The position numbers and the translations under genes were made by a program. From NCBI GenBank assembly GCA_902538085.1, contig CACBDV010000002.1, forward strand, positions 186,001 through 250,000: a stretch of DNA of 64,000 nucleotides, in the 5' to 3' direction. The notes below the pieces were generated by a model that ran no database searches, was not told the DNA's origin, and saw only the letters and a program-made list of their open reading frames with translations. The stretch is from an uncultured Alphaproteobacteria bacterium. Its GTDB lineage: Bacteria; Pseudomonadota; Alphaproteobacteria; HIMB59. Below are positions 23,045 through 32,242 of this stretch, piece after piece (position 1 is the stretch's first letter; each line of letters begins with the position of its first letter).

Positions 23045-24172
23045 TTATGCTGATGGATAAGTAAATGGGAGACTTCTTACTCTCATGTACTCTTTTTCAG
23101 ATGTATTTGTCCATCTCAGAATTGATGATCTAAATTCAACAATATGTGAGAAAAGAGCCTGAGAAACAGGGTCTTCCGCTGCTATTGAGCTACAAACCTC
23201 TCCTGCTCTTTGACCCAATGCATTCATAACTGGATCTGGTAATTGTCTCATTTGAACACCATGCTCATTAATAAGTTTTTGATACGAACTATCGTTTGCA
23301 GCTTGGAACATAGATAAAACTTCCATGTTAACTGCCTTAGTTGCAATTGTGACTAGCTCTTTAGTTGCGTCATCAAGTTTTTCCCACTCAAACATATCTA
23401 TTGAACAATCTAAGATAGTTGCTGGCTCATGCCATCCTGGGTTATAGTAATACTTAGCTGCTTGGTGTAATCCTTTACCTAAGTCAGCTGCAGGACCAAT
23501 CCATTCTGTTGCATCAATCGCACCTGAGGCAAGTGATGGAAGCACATCCGCTCCAGCCAAAAGAACTGTATTAGCGCCAAAAGATTTTAATACCTCTCCA
23601 CCAAGACCAGGCATTCTGATTTTTAGACCTTCAAAGTCTGCAAGAGAATTAATTTCTTTATTAAACCAACCCCCCATCTGGTTACCAGTATTACCCATTG
23701 GAAGAAATTTTACACCGATAGCATTATAAGCTTTGTCTGCTGCTTCAATTCCTCCACCATAGTAACACCATGCATTTTGTTCTTGAGCCGTTAAACCAAA
23801 AGGTAAAGCTGCAGAAAATGATGGAGCCATACTAATGTTTGTCCAATAATAACCTGCGCCATAAGCCATTTGAGCGGCTCCAGATCTTACTGCGTCCAAT
23901 GACTCAAGTGGTGGTACTAATTCGCCACCATGATAAACAGTAATTTTTAGTTTATCAGAAGCATTGTTAACGTAACTTGCAAATCTATCTATTGCTTTAC
24001 CAAGACCTCCTGCTTTACCAAAAGCAGAACATGCAATCCATTCCATGTGTCCACCTGATATTGCTGGTGCTGGAAATGAAGAAACTGCTGCGGCGCCTAG
24101 TGCTGCAGCACCTGCACCTTTAAGGAAATTTCTTCTTTTCATGGTCTTATTGTTAGTCTTCTTTTTTGCCAT
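23045..24172 (-). CDS. TRAP transporter solute-binding protein (DctP family), Tat signal
   Basis: MKRRNFLKGAGAAALGAAAVSSFPAPAISGG; DctP-like body (SLADFEGLKIRMPGLGGEVLKSFGA). Confidence 0.92.
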   Translation of the reverse strand: MAKKKTNNKTMKRRNFLKGAGAAALGAAAVSSFPAPAISGGHMEWIACSAFGKAGGLGKAIDRFASYVNNASDKLKITVYHGGELVPPLESLDAVRSGAAQMAYGAGYYWTNISMAPSFSAALPFGLTAQEQNAWCYYGGGIEAADKAYNAIGVKFLPMGNTGNQMGGWFNKEINSLADFEGLKIRMPGLGGEVLKSFGANTVLLAGADVLPSLASGAIDATEWIGPAADLGKGLHQAAKYYYNPGWHEPATILDCSIDMFEWEKLDDATKELVTIATKAVNMEVLSMFQAANDSSYQKLINEHGVQMRQLPDPVMNALGQRAGEVCSSIAAEDPVSQALFSHIVEFRSSILRWTNTSEKEYMRVRSLPFTYPSA

Positions 24173-24205
24173 AAATATTCCCCTCCTAATATTAGAAATA
24201 ATTAA

Positions 24206-25096
24206 TTATTTTTTATTAGCTATCATTATACCAACAATCACAGATAAAATTCCAGCGTAATGATAACTCTGTAATGTTTCTTGGAAGACTAAATATGCAA
24301 GAATTCCACCAAAAATAGGCATTAAGTGGAGAAAAGGGCCTGATTTATTTGGGCCAATCAAAGCTACACCAGTATTCCAACAAATATATGACAAGATGCT
24401 AGGAAAAGTTCCGGTATAGCCAATTACTAATAAGGTTCTGTGATCAAATACTATGAAATTGTTTTGAATTATAACGTCATATAAATAAACAGGTAAGAGT
24501 AAGATTACTGTAAATACAAATGATAAATATAAAAAACTAAATCCTGAAACACCTGTTTCATTTTTTTTTAGAAATATTGAATACAATGCCCAAGATATAA
24601 CAGCAAGTAGAATGAATAAATCTCCAGAGTAAAATTTTGAATCAAATATATTTTGGTAGTTACCTTTTGTTATAACATAGCTAACACCAATAAGAGATAA
24701 AATGACACCTAACATTTGAAACAAGTTTGTTTGATTTTTATAAATCAATTTGTTTAAAAGGATTATCAACATGGGGGTTGTCGAAATAACTAATAAAGAA
24801 TTAATAACAGTTGTCGCTGTTAGACCAATGTAAGTTAATGTGTTAAATAGTGTTGGACCAGTTAAAATTATCAAAAAAACCATTCCTGGTTGTTTTTTTA
24901 AAAGGGGTAAGTCGACTAAAGCATTTTTTAAACAAAAGGGAGTTAGAATTATTAAAGCAATTACCCATCTGTAAAAAGATAATGATAGCGGCGATACTAA
25001 TTCCTCAACTGAGGATAATCTTCCTACTATAAAATTGCCTGACCAAAATAAGGAGGCAAAACATAAAAATATCGCTGCTTTAAGAGAAACACTCAC
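24206..25096 (-). CDS. DMT/EamA family transporter
   Basis: 10-TM two-repeat protein; ASLFWSGNFIVGR start and AILAYLVFQETLQSYHYAGILSVIVGI C-terminus. Confidence 0.88.
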   Translation of the reverse strand: MSVSLKAAIFLCFASLFWSGNFIVGRLSSVEELVSPLSLSFYRWVIALIILTPFCLKNALVDLPLLKKQPGMVFLIILTGPTLFNTLTYIGLTATTVINSLLVISTTPMLIILLNKLIYKNQTNLFQMLGVILSLIGVSYVITKGNYQNIFDSKFYSGDLFILLAVISWALYSIFLKKNETGVSGFSFLYLSFVFTVILLLPVYLYDVIIQNNFIVFDHRTLLVIGYTGTFPSILSYICWNTGVALIGPNKSGPFLHLMPIFGGILAYLVFQETLQSYHYAGILSVIVGIMIANKK

Positions 25097-25105
25097 TTAG
25101 ATTTT

Positions 25106-26257
25106 TTATTTGAGATTTTCAATAGCAATTGCTAAACCTTGACCACCACCAATACACATACTTGCAACACCAAACTTTTGTTTTGTTCTTCTGAGTTGAT
25201 GAGACAAGGTTGTGATAATTCTTGCACCTGAACAGCCAATGGGATGTCCTAATGCAATAGCGCCCCCAGCAATATTTAATTTACTTGGATCAATCTTTAA
25301 AGATCTTTGGACAGCAACTGAAGTTGCAGCAAACGCCTCATTCACCTCAACCAAATTAAAATAGTTAATATTTACACTCATTTTCTTCATTAATTTCTGT
25401 ATAGCTGTAATTGGAGTAACACCCATATAATCGGGATTACCCGCCGAGGACGCCCAAGATAGTACTTTTGCTATTGGTTTAATTTTGTTTGAAGTTACAT
25501 ATTTTTCAGAAGCTATAGCCAAAAAACTAGCACCATCATTTAATGAAGAAGCATTTCCAGCAGTAACGGTTCCAGATTTTTTAAAAACAGCTTTTAATTG
25601 GCTTAATTTTGGCAAAGTCGTGTCTTTTCGAACTTCGTCTTTAAGAGGTGTTTTTGTCAATTCATTTTTGAAGTAATTATTTTTAATTGCCTTATAAGTT
25701 TTTAGGTAAGACTGATAAGCAAATTGATCTTGATCTTGTCTTGTAACATTATATTTTCTTGAAACATTTTCAGCTGTTATGCCCATATGTTCTTTTGAAA
25801 AAGCATCTGTTAGGCCATCGTTAACTAAAGTGTCTATAAAAATATTGTTTCCTAATTTTTTTTCTCCAGTTCTACTCAGATACGCATGGCGTGCCCTTGA
25901 CATACTTTCTTGACCACCAACAATTAATAAATTTGACTCGCCGGAATAAATTTTAGATGAACCATCTATTGTAGCTCTCATACCACTTCCACAAACTTGA
26001 TTTACTACGTAAGCAAAGGATGTCTGTTGCATTCCGGAACCTAGTGCAACTTGCCTTGCTGTATTCATTCCTAATCCACTAGTTAATACTTGTCCTAAAA
26101 TTAACCCCTCAATTTCTTTCGTATTGATTGTTTTGTTTCTATCAAATAATTCTTTGAGACAAGAGGTTCCTAATTCTACTGATTCAGTTTTTTTGTAATT
26201 ACCTAAATAAGCTCCTATTGGTGTTCTAACTGCATCGATTATAAAAACATCACTCAT
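25106..26257 (-). CDS. Acetyl-CoA C-acetyltransferase (thiolase)
   Basis: VNQVCGSGMRA active-site Cys; GGAIALGHPIGCSGARI; CIGGGQGLA. Confidence 0.94.
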   Translation of the reverse strand: MSDVFIIDAVRTPIGAYLGNYKKTESVELGTSCLKELFDRNKTINTKEIEGLILGQVLTSGLGMNTARQVALGSGMQQTSFAYVVNQVCGSGMRATIDGSSKIYSGESNLLIVGGQESMSRARHAYLSRTGEKKLGNNIFIDTLVNDGLTDAFSKEHMGITAENVSRKYNVTRQDQDQFAYQSYLKTYKAIKNNYFKNELTKTPLKDEVRKDTTLPKLSQLKAVFKKSGTVTAGNASSLNDGASFLAIASEKYVTSNKIKPIAKVLSWASSAGNPDYMGVTPITAIQKLMKKMSVNINYFNLVEVNEAFAATSVAVQRSLKIDPSKLNIAGGAIALGHPIGCSGARIITTLSHQLRRTKQKFGVASMCIGGGQGLAIAIENLK

Positions 26258-28166
26258 TAATATTTATCTTTCTGTATTCAATTACTGACTCAGGATTTGC
26301 CAACGATCCCAAGTTTTGCACTTTATCATTATTGATAATTTTTTTGACAAGTATTTCAGAGTTTTTACCACTTTTTGTTCTTGGAATGTCTTTTACTATA
26401 AATATTTTCCACGGAACATGTCTTGGACTAAGCGATGTCTTGAGGTGTTTTTTCAATATTGTATTAAAATCAACATTAATTTTTGTGTTTAACAATTTCA
26501 AAAAAAGGACAATTTTTTCATCATTTTTAGTTAAATAACCTGTTGCCAAACAGTCCTCGATCCAATGAAATTTTTGTAGGCAACTGTATATTTCACCTGT
26601 TCCTATTCTGACACCACCTGGATTTAAAGTAGCATCTGATCTTCCAAAGATTACATAACCTCCATTTTTGGTTTTTTTCACATAATCTCCATGAGACCAT
26701 ATGTTTGGAAATTTTTTAAAGTATGCGGATTTATACTTATCATTCAATCTGTCATTCCAAAAGTAGATAGGCTTAGATGGGAAAGGGGTCTTGCAAACTA
26801 GTTCTCCTGTTTTTTTGGTTGGCTTGCCATTATCATTGAAAACATCAATATCCATGCCTAAGCCCGGTCCTTGAATTTCACCTGAATAGACAGGTAAAGT
26901 TGGTATTCCTAACATAAAACATGAAACTATGTCTGTACCGCCACTCACCGAATGTATAAAAGATTTTGAATTTAAACTTTTATTAATAAACTTAAAAGTA
27001 TCTGGGCTTAGAGGAGAGCCAGTTGATATAAAACAATTAATTTTTTTTAAAATATCTTTTTTATTTGATTTATAATTATTCTGGATAGTTTCATAAACTT
27101 TTGCTCCCGCACCTAGCATTGTTGAATTAGTATCTTTTGTAATATTTATAACTCGATTTATATTTGGATAAAATGGGGAGCCATCATAAAGAACGATTGA
27201 GGAACCCAGTAGTAGGTTTGAAACTGTCCAGTTCCACATCATCCACCCGCAAGTAGTTAAGAAAAGCATTTTATCCTCGGATTTAACATTTGTATGTAAT
27301 GCTAGTTCTTTTAAATGTTGAAGGAGTGAGCCTCCGTGGCCATGCGTAATACACTTTGGGAGCCCTGTCGTTCCACTAGAAAATAATACATATAGCGGAT
27401 GATTAAAGCTCAATGATATATTTTTATTTAGTTTTGAATATTTTTTTTGATTGTAAATTTTTTTTAATTCAGAAGTGTTATTTTTTGAAGGATAGCTAGT
27501 TTTTAAAATTAGTGGATTATTTAAATTTGCTTTTAATGTTCTTAAGTTTTTTGAATATTGAAATTTCTTGCCGTTATAAAAATAATAGTCAGCAACAATT
27601 AAAAGCTTAGGCTTAAGCTGGGAAAATCTGTCAATCACTGCTTGTGTTCCAAAGTCAGCAGAGCAAGAAGACCAAACTGCACCAATTTTTGCTGCAGAAA
27701 GGAAGCTTATTACTGTATCAGGTATATTTGGCAGATATCCAACAATTACATCACCTTTTTTAATGCCTTTATCTCTAAAAAAATTGCTTAATGCATTAAT
27801 TCTTTTATTTAAATCACTATAAATAATTTTTTCGCTGAATTTGTTTTCTCCAATAAATTCAATGGCCAAATTTGATGAATTATTTTTAGAAATTAAATCG
27901 TAATAATTAAGATTACTGTTATCAAAGAAAATTGAATTCCAAAAAGATTTTTTTTTGTAAGCTTTAAAAAATTTTTTCCTCTCAAGGTCGATATTAAAGT
28001 ACTCAACTATAGACTCCCAAAACTCACCAGGGTTCTTATTAGTCCATAACCAAAGCTTGTTATAATTTAAAAATTTTTTAGAGAGTTTTTGCTCTAAATA
28101 GGTCTGAAATTTATAAAGATTTGTAGATTTAATAAATTTTCTACTTGGCTCAAATAACTTATCCAT
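26250..28166 (-). CDS. Acetoacetate--CoA ligase
   Basis: YVLFSSGTTGLPKCITHGHGG, TTCGWMMWNWTVSNLL, GRSDATLNPGGVRIGTGEIY. Confidence 0.92.
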   Translation of the reverse strand: MDKLFEPSRKFIKSTNLYKFQTYLEQKLSKKFLNYNKLWLWTNKNPGEFWESIVEYFNIDLERKKFFKAYKKKSFWNSIFFDNSNLNYYDLISKNNSSNLAIEFIGENKFSEKIIYSDLNKRINALSNFFRDKGIKKGDVIVGYLPNIPDTVISFLSAAKIGAVWSSCSADFGTQAVIDRFSQLKPKLLIVADYYFYNGKKFQYSKNLRTLKANLNNPLILKTSYPSKNNTSELKKIYNQKKYSKLNKNISLSFNHPLYVLFSSGTTGLPKCITHGHGGSLLQHLKELALHTNVKSEDKMLFLTTCGWMMWNWTVSNLLLGSSIVLYDGSPFYPNINRVINITKDTNSTMLGAGAKVYETIQNNYKSNKKDILKKINCFISTGSPLSPDTFKFINKSLNSKSFIHSVSGGTDIVSCFMLGIPTLPVYSGEIQGPGLGMDIDVFNDNGKPTKKTGELVCKTPFPSKPIYFWNDRLNDKYKSAYFKKFPNIWSHGDYVKKTKNGGYVIFGRSDATLNPGGVRIGTGEIYSCLQKFHWIEDCLATGYLTKNDEKIVLFLKLLNTKINVDFNTILKKHLKTSLSPRHVPWKIFIVKDIPRTKSGKNSEILVKKIINNDKVQNLGSLANPESVIEYRKININE

Positions 28167-28557
28167 CTTTGTTTTTCATTAATCTTTGAAGATCCTCTGG
28201 TATTTTACTTGGGGCTCCTTGAGAATTGACGCAAACCATCAAAATCTTTGATTTAAAAATAATATTATTTTGTTTGTAAATATTTTGTTCGAGCTCAAAT
28301 GATGCATTTTTAAGAGACAAAATATTGCTTTTAACAGTTAATTGATCCTCTAGTTTGCATGACTCAATATAATCACATTCAATCTTTTTGACTAAAAAAA
28401 GTCGATCGTGATCTTTCAATAAAGAATTCAGTGTAAATCCCAATTCATTGATGATTTCAGTACGGGCTCTTTCAATAAATTTTAAATAATTTGCGTAATA
28501 TACAACTCCACCAGAGTCTGTGTCTTCATAATATATTTTGAAGTTGTATTGGAACAT
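28159..28557 (-). CDS. Acyl-CoA thioesterase, YbgC family
   Basis: YYEDTDSGGVVYYANYLKFIERARTE hotdog motif. Confidence 0.92.
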   Translation of the reverse strand: MFQYNFKIYYEDTDSGGVVYYANYLKFIERARTEIINELGFTLNSLLKDHDRLFLVKKIECDYIESCKLEDQLTVKSNILSLKNASFELEQNIYKQNNIIFKSKILMVCVNSQGAPSKIPEDLQRLMKNKDG

Positions 28558-28665
28558 TAAGTAGTCAGACCTAAATACAATATATAAGTTATAATAATTA
28601 TAACTATTCCAAATATTAAATATCTATATTCATTCATTAAATTAAATACCTATTATAGAAAATAC

Positions 28666-28881
28666 TTAAGATATTTTTTCTCTCTTAAAATAATAAATCA
28701 TTTTGTGTTTTGAAGGGATATCAGATTTATCTTTAATTACATTGACCAACTCCCAACCTTCTTTTCCACCTTTGTTAAGCCAGTCATTTTCCGACTTTAA
28801 TTCTTCATCATCTAAATGTTGGGTATAAATTCTATACTCCCACTTTGAATGTTCTTTTTTATCGAAAGTTGGGTTAATCAT
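28666..28881 (-). CDS. Small DUF4177-like protein (start trimmed to avoid overlap)
   Basis: WEYRIYTQHLDDEELKSENDWLNKGGKEGWELVNVI...YYFKRE resembles the DUF4177 pattern. Confidence 0.55.
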   Translation of the reverse strand: MINPTFDKKEHSKWEYRIYTQHLDDEELKSENDWLNKGGKEGWELVNVIKDKSDIPSKHKMIYYFKREKIS

Positions 28882-28892
28882 TTCTTTATAAC

Positions 28893-29129
28893 TTACGCAT
28901 TTAAATTGTAGAAAAACCATACTGCAGATAAACACCAAAGTGTTAAAAAAATCTTACCTAGTTTATCTGCCTTTTTAAAATGTGATTTCATTTCATTAAG
29001 CTGAGCTAGATTTTGCCCATCTTGTTTTTGAGAGTCCTTTAATTTTTTTTGGTAAAAGAATTTGTATATATTTATCGCACAAGTCCATCCTGTTAGTATG
29101 TAAAAAATAGAGCTAGATAAAGTTGTCAT
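28893..29129 (-). CDS. Hypothetical small membrane protein (2 TM)
   Basis: Open frame of 78 aa with two hydrophobic segments, in line with neighbouring minus-strand genes. Confidence 0.55.
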   Translation of the reverse strand: MTTLSSSIFYILTGWTCAINIYKFFYQKKLKDSQKQDGQNLAQLNEMKSHFKKADKLGKIFLTLWCLSAVWFFYNLNA

Positions 29130-29170
29130 CTTTCTAATATAAACCTACTCCATGGTTCTTGCTAGTTTTA

Positions 29171-30103
29171 TCAATCTTGATATTGGATAAAAGTAGGTTT
29201 TATAACCTGGTTATCTTTGTCCCCCAAAGAGTCACATGAGTATCCTAAGTCAGATAACATTTCAGAGAAAATTTTGTTTGTGCATTTTTTTGCTCTAGCA
29301 ATTCCATCATACCAAGCTGTGATTTTACCGTTAAAACCTTTAGGAGCATTATTTTGATATATACCATATCGAAAAGAGGGTCCGTAAGATTTTCCATTGT
29401 AAGAATAAATATTAGTTATAAAGCCCTCTTCAGCATATTTTAAATCTCCATTGATATAAAGTTTTAGAAATCCATCATTGCCCCAACTTGCATGAATAAT
29501 TACATCATGCCATTGGTTAAATAAAATATTTTCTGGAATTACCGTTGCAATCTCATCAGTCTCTACAACAGTTTTTTTTGTACAGTGCGTTCTATTAATG
29601 GCTAACCCTTTAAATTTTTTTTTATATTGAAATATAAAAACATTTTCAGAACCATTTTTTCTACAGTGAGGAAAAACTTTATTTTCATATGATAATTTCA
29701 TTTGTCCAAATTGAATTAAATGATTGTCAATTTCTTTATGAGAAGTTGACGAATAAGTAAGCTCAGAATTGTCTATAAAAAATGACCATGCATACCAATT
29801 TTCTCCTCTCTCTTTTGTATTTATAAAAGTCTCAGTTCTTCCAAAAGAACCCTTAAATTTTCCCCTTTCACAATCAAAGTCTTTACAATCAAGTGCTCTA
29901 AACTCAAATTTGTGTGATGATTCACCAAGTCTTGAAAATTCAGTGTCGACGCTTTGACTCCAATCTTTACCAGCATCTAATCCATGTTTTTCAATAGTTG
30001 GCCAACCAATACCCTTGTAACTTCCAACTTGTTCTCCATTTTTAAATGTTAAGCCCAAACAGAAACTAGGGATAAATAACAATAGGGCTAAGAGGGTTTT
30101 CAT
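29171..30103 (-). CDS. Secreted polysaccharide-lyase/concanavalin-like-fold protein (paralogue of next gene)
   Basis: Signal peptide MKTLLALLLFIPSFCLG; FNQWHDVIIHASWGNDGFLKLYINGDLKYAEEG, FRYGIYQN; ENWYAWSFFID. Confidence 0.65.
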   Translation of the reverse strand: MKTLLALLLFIPSFCLGLTFKNGEQVGSYKGIGWPTIEKHGLDAGKDWSQSVDTEFSRLGESSHKFEFRALDCKDFDCERGKFKGSFGRTETFINTKERGENWYAWSFFIDNSELTYSSTSHKEIDNHLIQFGQMKLSYENKVFPHCRKNGSENVFIFQYKKKFKGLAINRTHCTKKTVVETDEIATVIPENILFNQWHDVIIHASWGNDGFLKLYINGDLKYAEEGFITNIYSYNGKSYGPSFRYGIYQNNAPKGFNGKITAWYDGIARAKKCTNKIFSEMLSDLGYSCDSLGDKDNQVIKPTFIQYQD

Positions 30104-31158
30104 TTTTCTTTTGCCTTCTCATATTCTAGTTTTCTTAATTTCTTCTTTAAATCATTAATTTTTTTTGATTTTTCTATGTCATAATTTTCAACAACTTCTT
30201 TTTTAAGTTTTGTAATCTTTTCTTCAATAAGTTTAATTTCCTCATCAAGAAGTTCCATTGTACTTTTTTTGTAGAAATATTCTTGCTCACCTAACTGACT
30301 AAGATTTGAGTTAACCTCATCTTTAGTTTTGCCTATTCTAATCTCATCAAAGTAAACAACCGTAGTGCCACCATCAGAACCCGTTTCCCATGTATGTTCC
30401 AACCAGTTTCTATAAATTCCAAATTTAAAGTTTGCTCTAATGTTTTTATCCCATAATGTTTTACCACTATAATCATAAATCAAATCACCATTTGCCCATA
30501 TTTTATAGTAACCGTCATTTTTGTATGACCAATTTACGTGCATTAATATGTCATTCCATCTTCCAATCATATCTGTCTTAGATAAAGACAGGCCTTTTTC
30601 TTTATTAATATTATTAGAAGGTGTGTATGAGCCATCTTTCGCCTCAAAGCTAAAGTGTTGGTCAGGGTAAACATCATCAGGCTTACTGTGAAATTGCAGA
30701 AGTTTAAGACTTGACCTTGGATGCAATTCTGTAAATTCAGGTTGTAAATAAATTGACCAAGCATACCACATCTCTCCTTTGCCCCATTCGTTAATAGAAG
30801 CTATTTCAGCCCTTTCAGATTTTCCGTTATTTCTATTACAGTCATTAATTTTACCTTTACCCCCGCATTCACCTGGTCTAACTTCAAATCTAATACTAAG
30901 ACTTCCATCTCTTACAGGGTGTCCTTCATCTTTAGAAACTATCTGTATCTGATGTTTTAAACCTAAAACTCTTGAGCTAAGTCTCCATTCACTCACTCCT
31001 GAGGAAACGTCCAAAGGAAGGGTAAAGTTTTTTTTACTAAGAGTGTATTTTTCAGAGATAGACTCAGTTAAGTCATCATTGGCCTGTTTACCATCTTTAA
31101 ATGTCAAACCCCAACTCAAACTAGGAATAAATAACAACAAGGTTAAAAGAGTTTTCAT
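30100..31158 (-). CDS. Secreted polysaccharide-lyase/concanavalin-like-fold protein with C-terminal coiled coil
   Basis: Signal peptide MKTLLTLLLFIPSLSWG; GEMWYAWSIYLQPEF, WNDILMHVNWSYKNDGYYKIWANGDLIYDYSG; 4-bp overlap with paralogue. Confidence 0.65.
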   Translation of the reverse strand: MKTLLTLLLFIPSLSWGLTFKDGKQANDDLTESISEKYTLSKKNFTLPLDVSSGVSEWRLSSRVLGLKHQIQIVSKDEGHPVRDGSLSIRFEVRPGECGGKGKINDCNRNNGKSERAEIASINEWGKGEMWYAWSIYLQPEFTELHPRSSLKLLQFHSKPDDVYPDQHFSFEAKDGSYTPSNNINKEKGLSLSKTDMIGRWNDILMHVNWSYKNDGYYKIWANGDLIYDYSGKTLWDKNIRANFKFGIYRNWLEHTWETGSDGGTTVVYFDEIRIGKTKDEVNSNLSQLGEQEYFYKKSTMELLDEEIKLIEEKITKLKKEVVENYDIEKSKKINDLKKKLRKLEYEKAKEK

Positions 31159-31249
31159 TGGAAAAACTATATCTCTAATGTCCCATATTTGTCCCTTAAA
31201 AAAATATATCCTCTATGAATTAATTAAAAAGTTAATAAAATCAATAATT

Positions 31250-31324
31250 GGTTCCGTGGTGTAACGGATAGCACAAATGACTTCGGATCATTTAGTCAGG
31301 GTTCGAATCCTTGCGGAACCGCCA
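31250..31324 (+). tRNA. tRNA-Arg (anticodon TCG), CCA encoded
   Basis: Acceptor GGTTCCG/CGGAACC, anticodon arm AATGA-CTTCGGA-TCATT, T-loop GGTTCGAATCC, 3' GCCA. Confidence 0.96.
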
Positions 31325-31331
31325 GTTTAAT

Positions 31332-32210
31332 TTATAAAAAACTCCCTAAACCTTGAAGCTTATTAATGAAATCTCTAATTTGCTCGTTAATTTTTTGATT
31401 ATCAATTTCTATTTGATCATTTTCATCAAAATCTAAGTCAAATAAACCCTCTCTGTCTTGAAGTATTTCTTCTAGTGTAAGATCTGCACTGTTGTCAAAA
31501 TCAAAATTATTTAAAACAACTTTAGTGAGCAAAGGGGTGATAGCGTAACTAGAAATTATTCCAAACATTCCTGCCTCATCAAATTCTTGCCCATTTATTG
31601 TGCTAAAAAAAACTAGAAGTTTAGAAGCTCTATTAATCTCAGCATTTGAAAGTGCTTTATTACCAGAGACATCTAAATAACTAAAAACATCTTCAAAGCA
31701 CTCTCCCTTATTCTTGGAGAAATTTGAACAGGATAAAGATGCTTTTGAATTCATATATGATAGTACCTCTCCAAATAATAAGGTTAGACTAGCTGGGGTG
31801 TTATCGCACTTTGCGTATGTAAAAGTATTATTCGTATTATTCAAAAAATCATAGGACTCATCGGGATTATCTTGCTCTTCAAATACAACCTCTAAAATAT
31901 CGTCATTCAGTTTCATAAAAACATTTTTAAATTCAAATATCTCTCCATCCAGATAAATCCAATCTTTATATGTCTTTGAGTCAGAAAACTGAAGATAGAA
32001 ATACGCATAATCGTCTATTTCGTCCTGGCTTTCATAAAGATTGAAGTAGCCACTCTGAGTAATAATAAAAACATCTTCTTCTTTGGAACAGTCATTGCTC
32101 CATGTTCCATGAAATTTTTCGGGAATTAAATCTTCTGCGAATAATAAAAATGGGCAAAATAAAATAACTACAAATAGACTAAAAAAATATCTCACAATAT
32201 AAAGTAACAT
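31332..32210 (-). CDS. Secreted EF-hand-like calcium-binding protein
   Basis: Hydrophobic signal peptide; EF-hand-like loops DVSGNKALSNAEI and DFDNSADLTLEEI, DFDENDQIEIDN. Confidence 0.65.
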   Translation of the reverse strand: MLLYIVRYFFSLFVVILFCPFLLFAEDLIPEKFHGTWSNDCSKEEDVFIITQSGYFNLYESQDEIDDYAYFYLQFSDSKTYKDWIYLDGEIFEFKNVFMKLNDDILEVVFEEQDNPDESYDFLNNTNNTFTYAKCDNTPASLTLLFGEVLSYMNSKASLSCSNFSKNKGECFEDVFSYLDVSGNKALSNAEINRASKLLVFFSTINGQEFDEAGMFGIISSYAITPLLTKVVLNNFDFDNSADLTLEEILQDREGLFDLDFDENDQIEIDNQKINEQIRDFINKLQGLGSFL

Positions 32211-32242
32211 ATAAATCTATAGTTATAAAATTATAATGAATT

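Noticed and set aside
28587-28607. AT-only inverted repeat aagttataataattataact as terminator or operator
   Set aside because: Pure A/T palindromes are expected by chance at this base composition; no T-run or other context.
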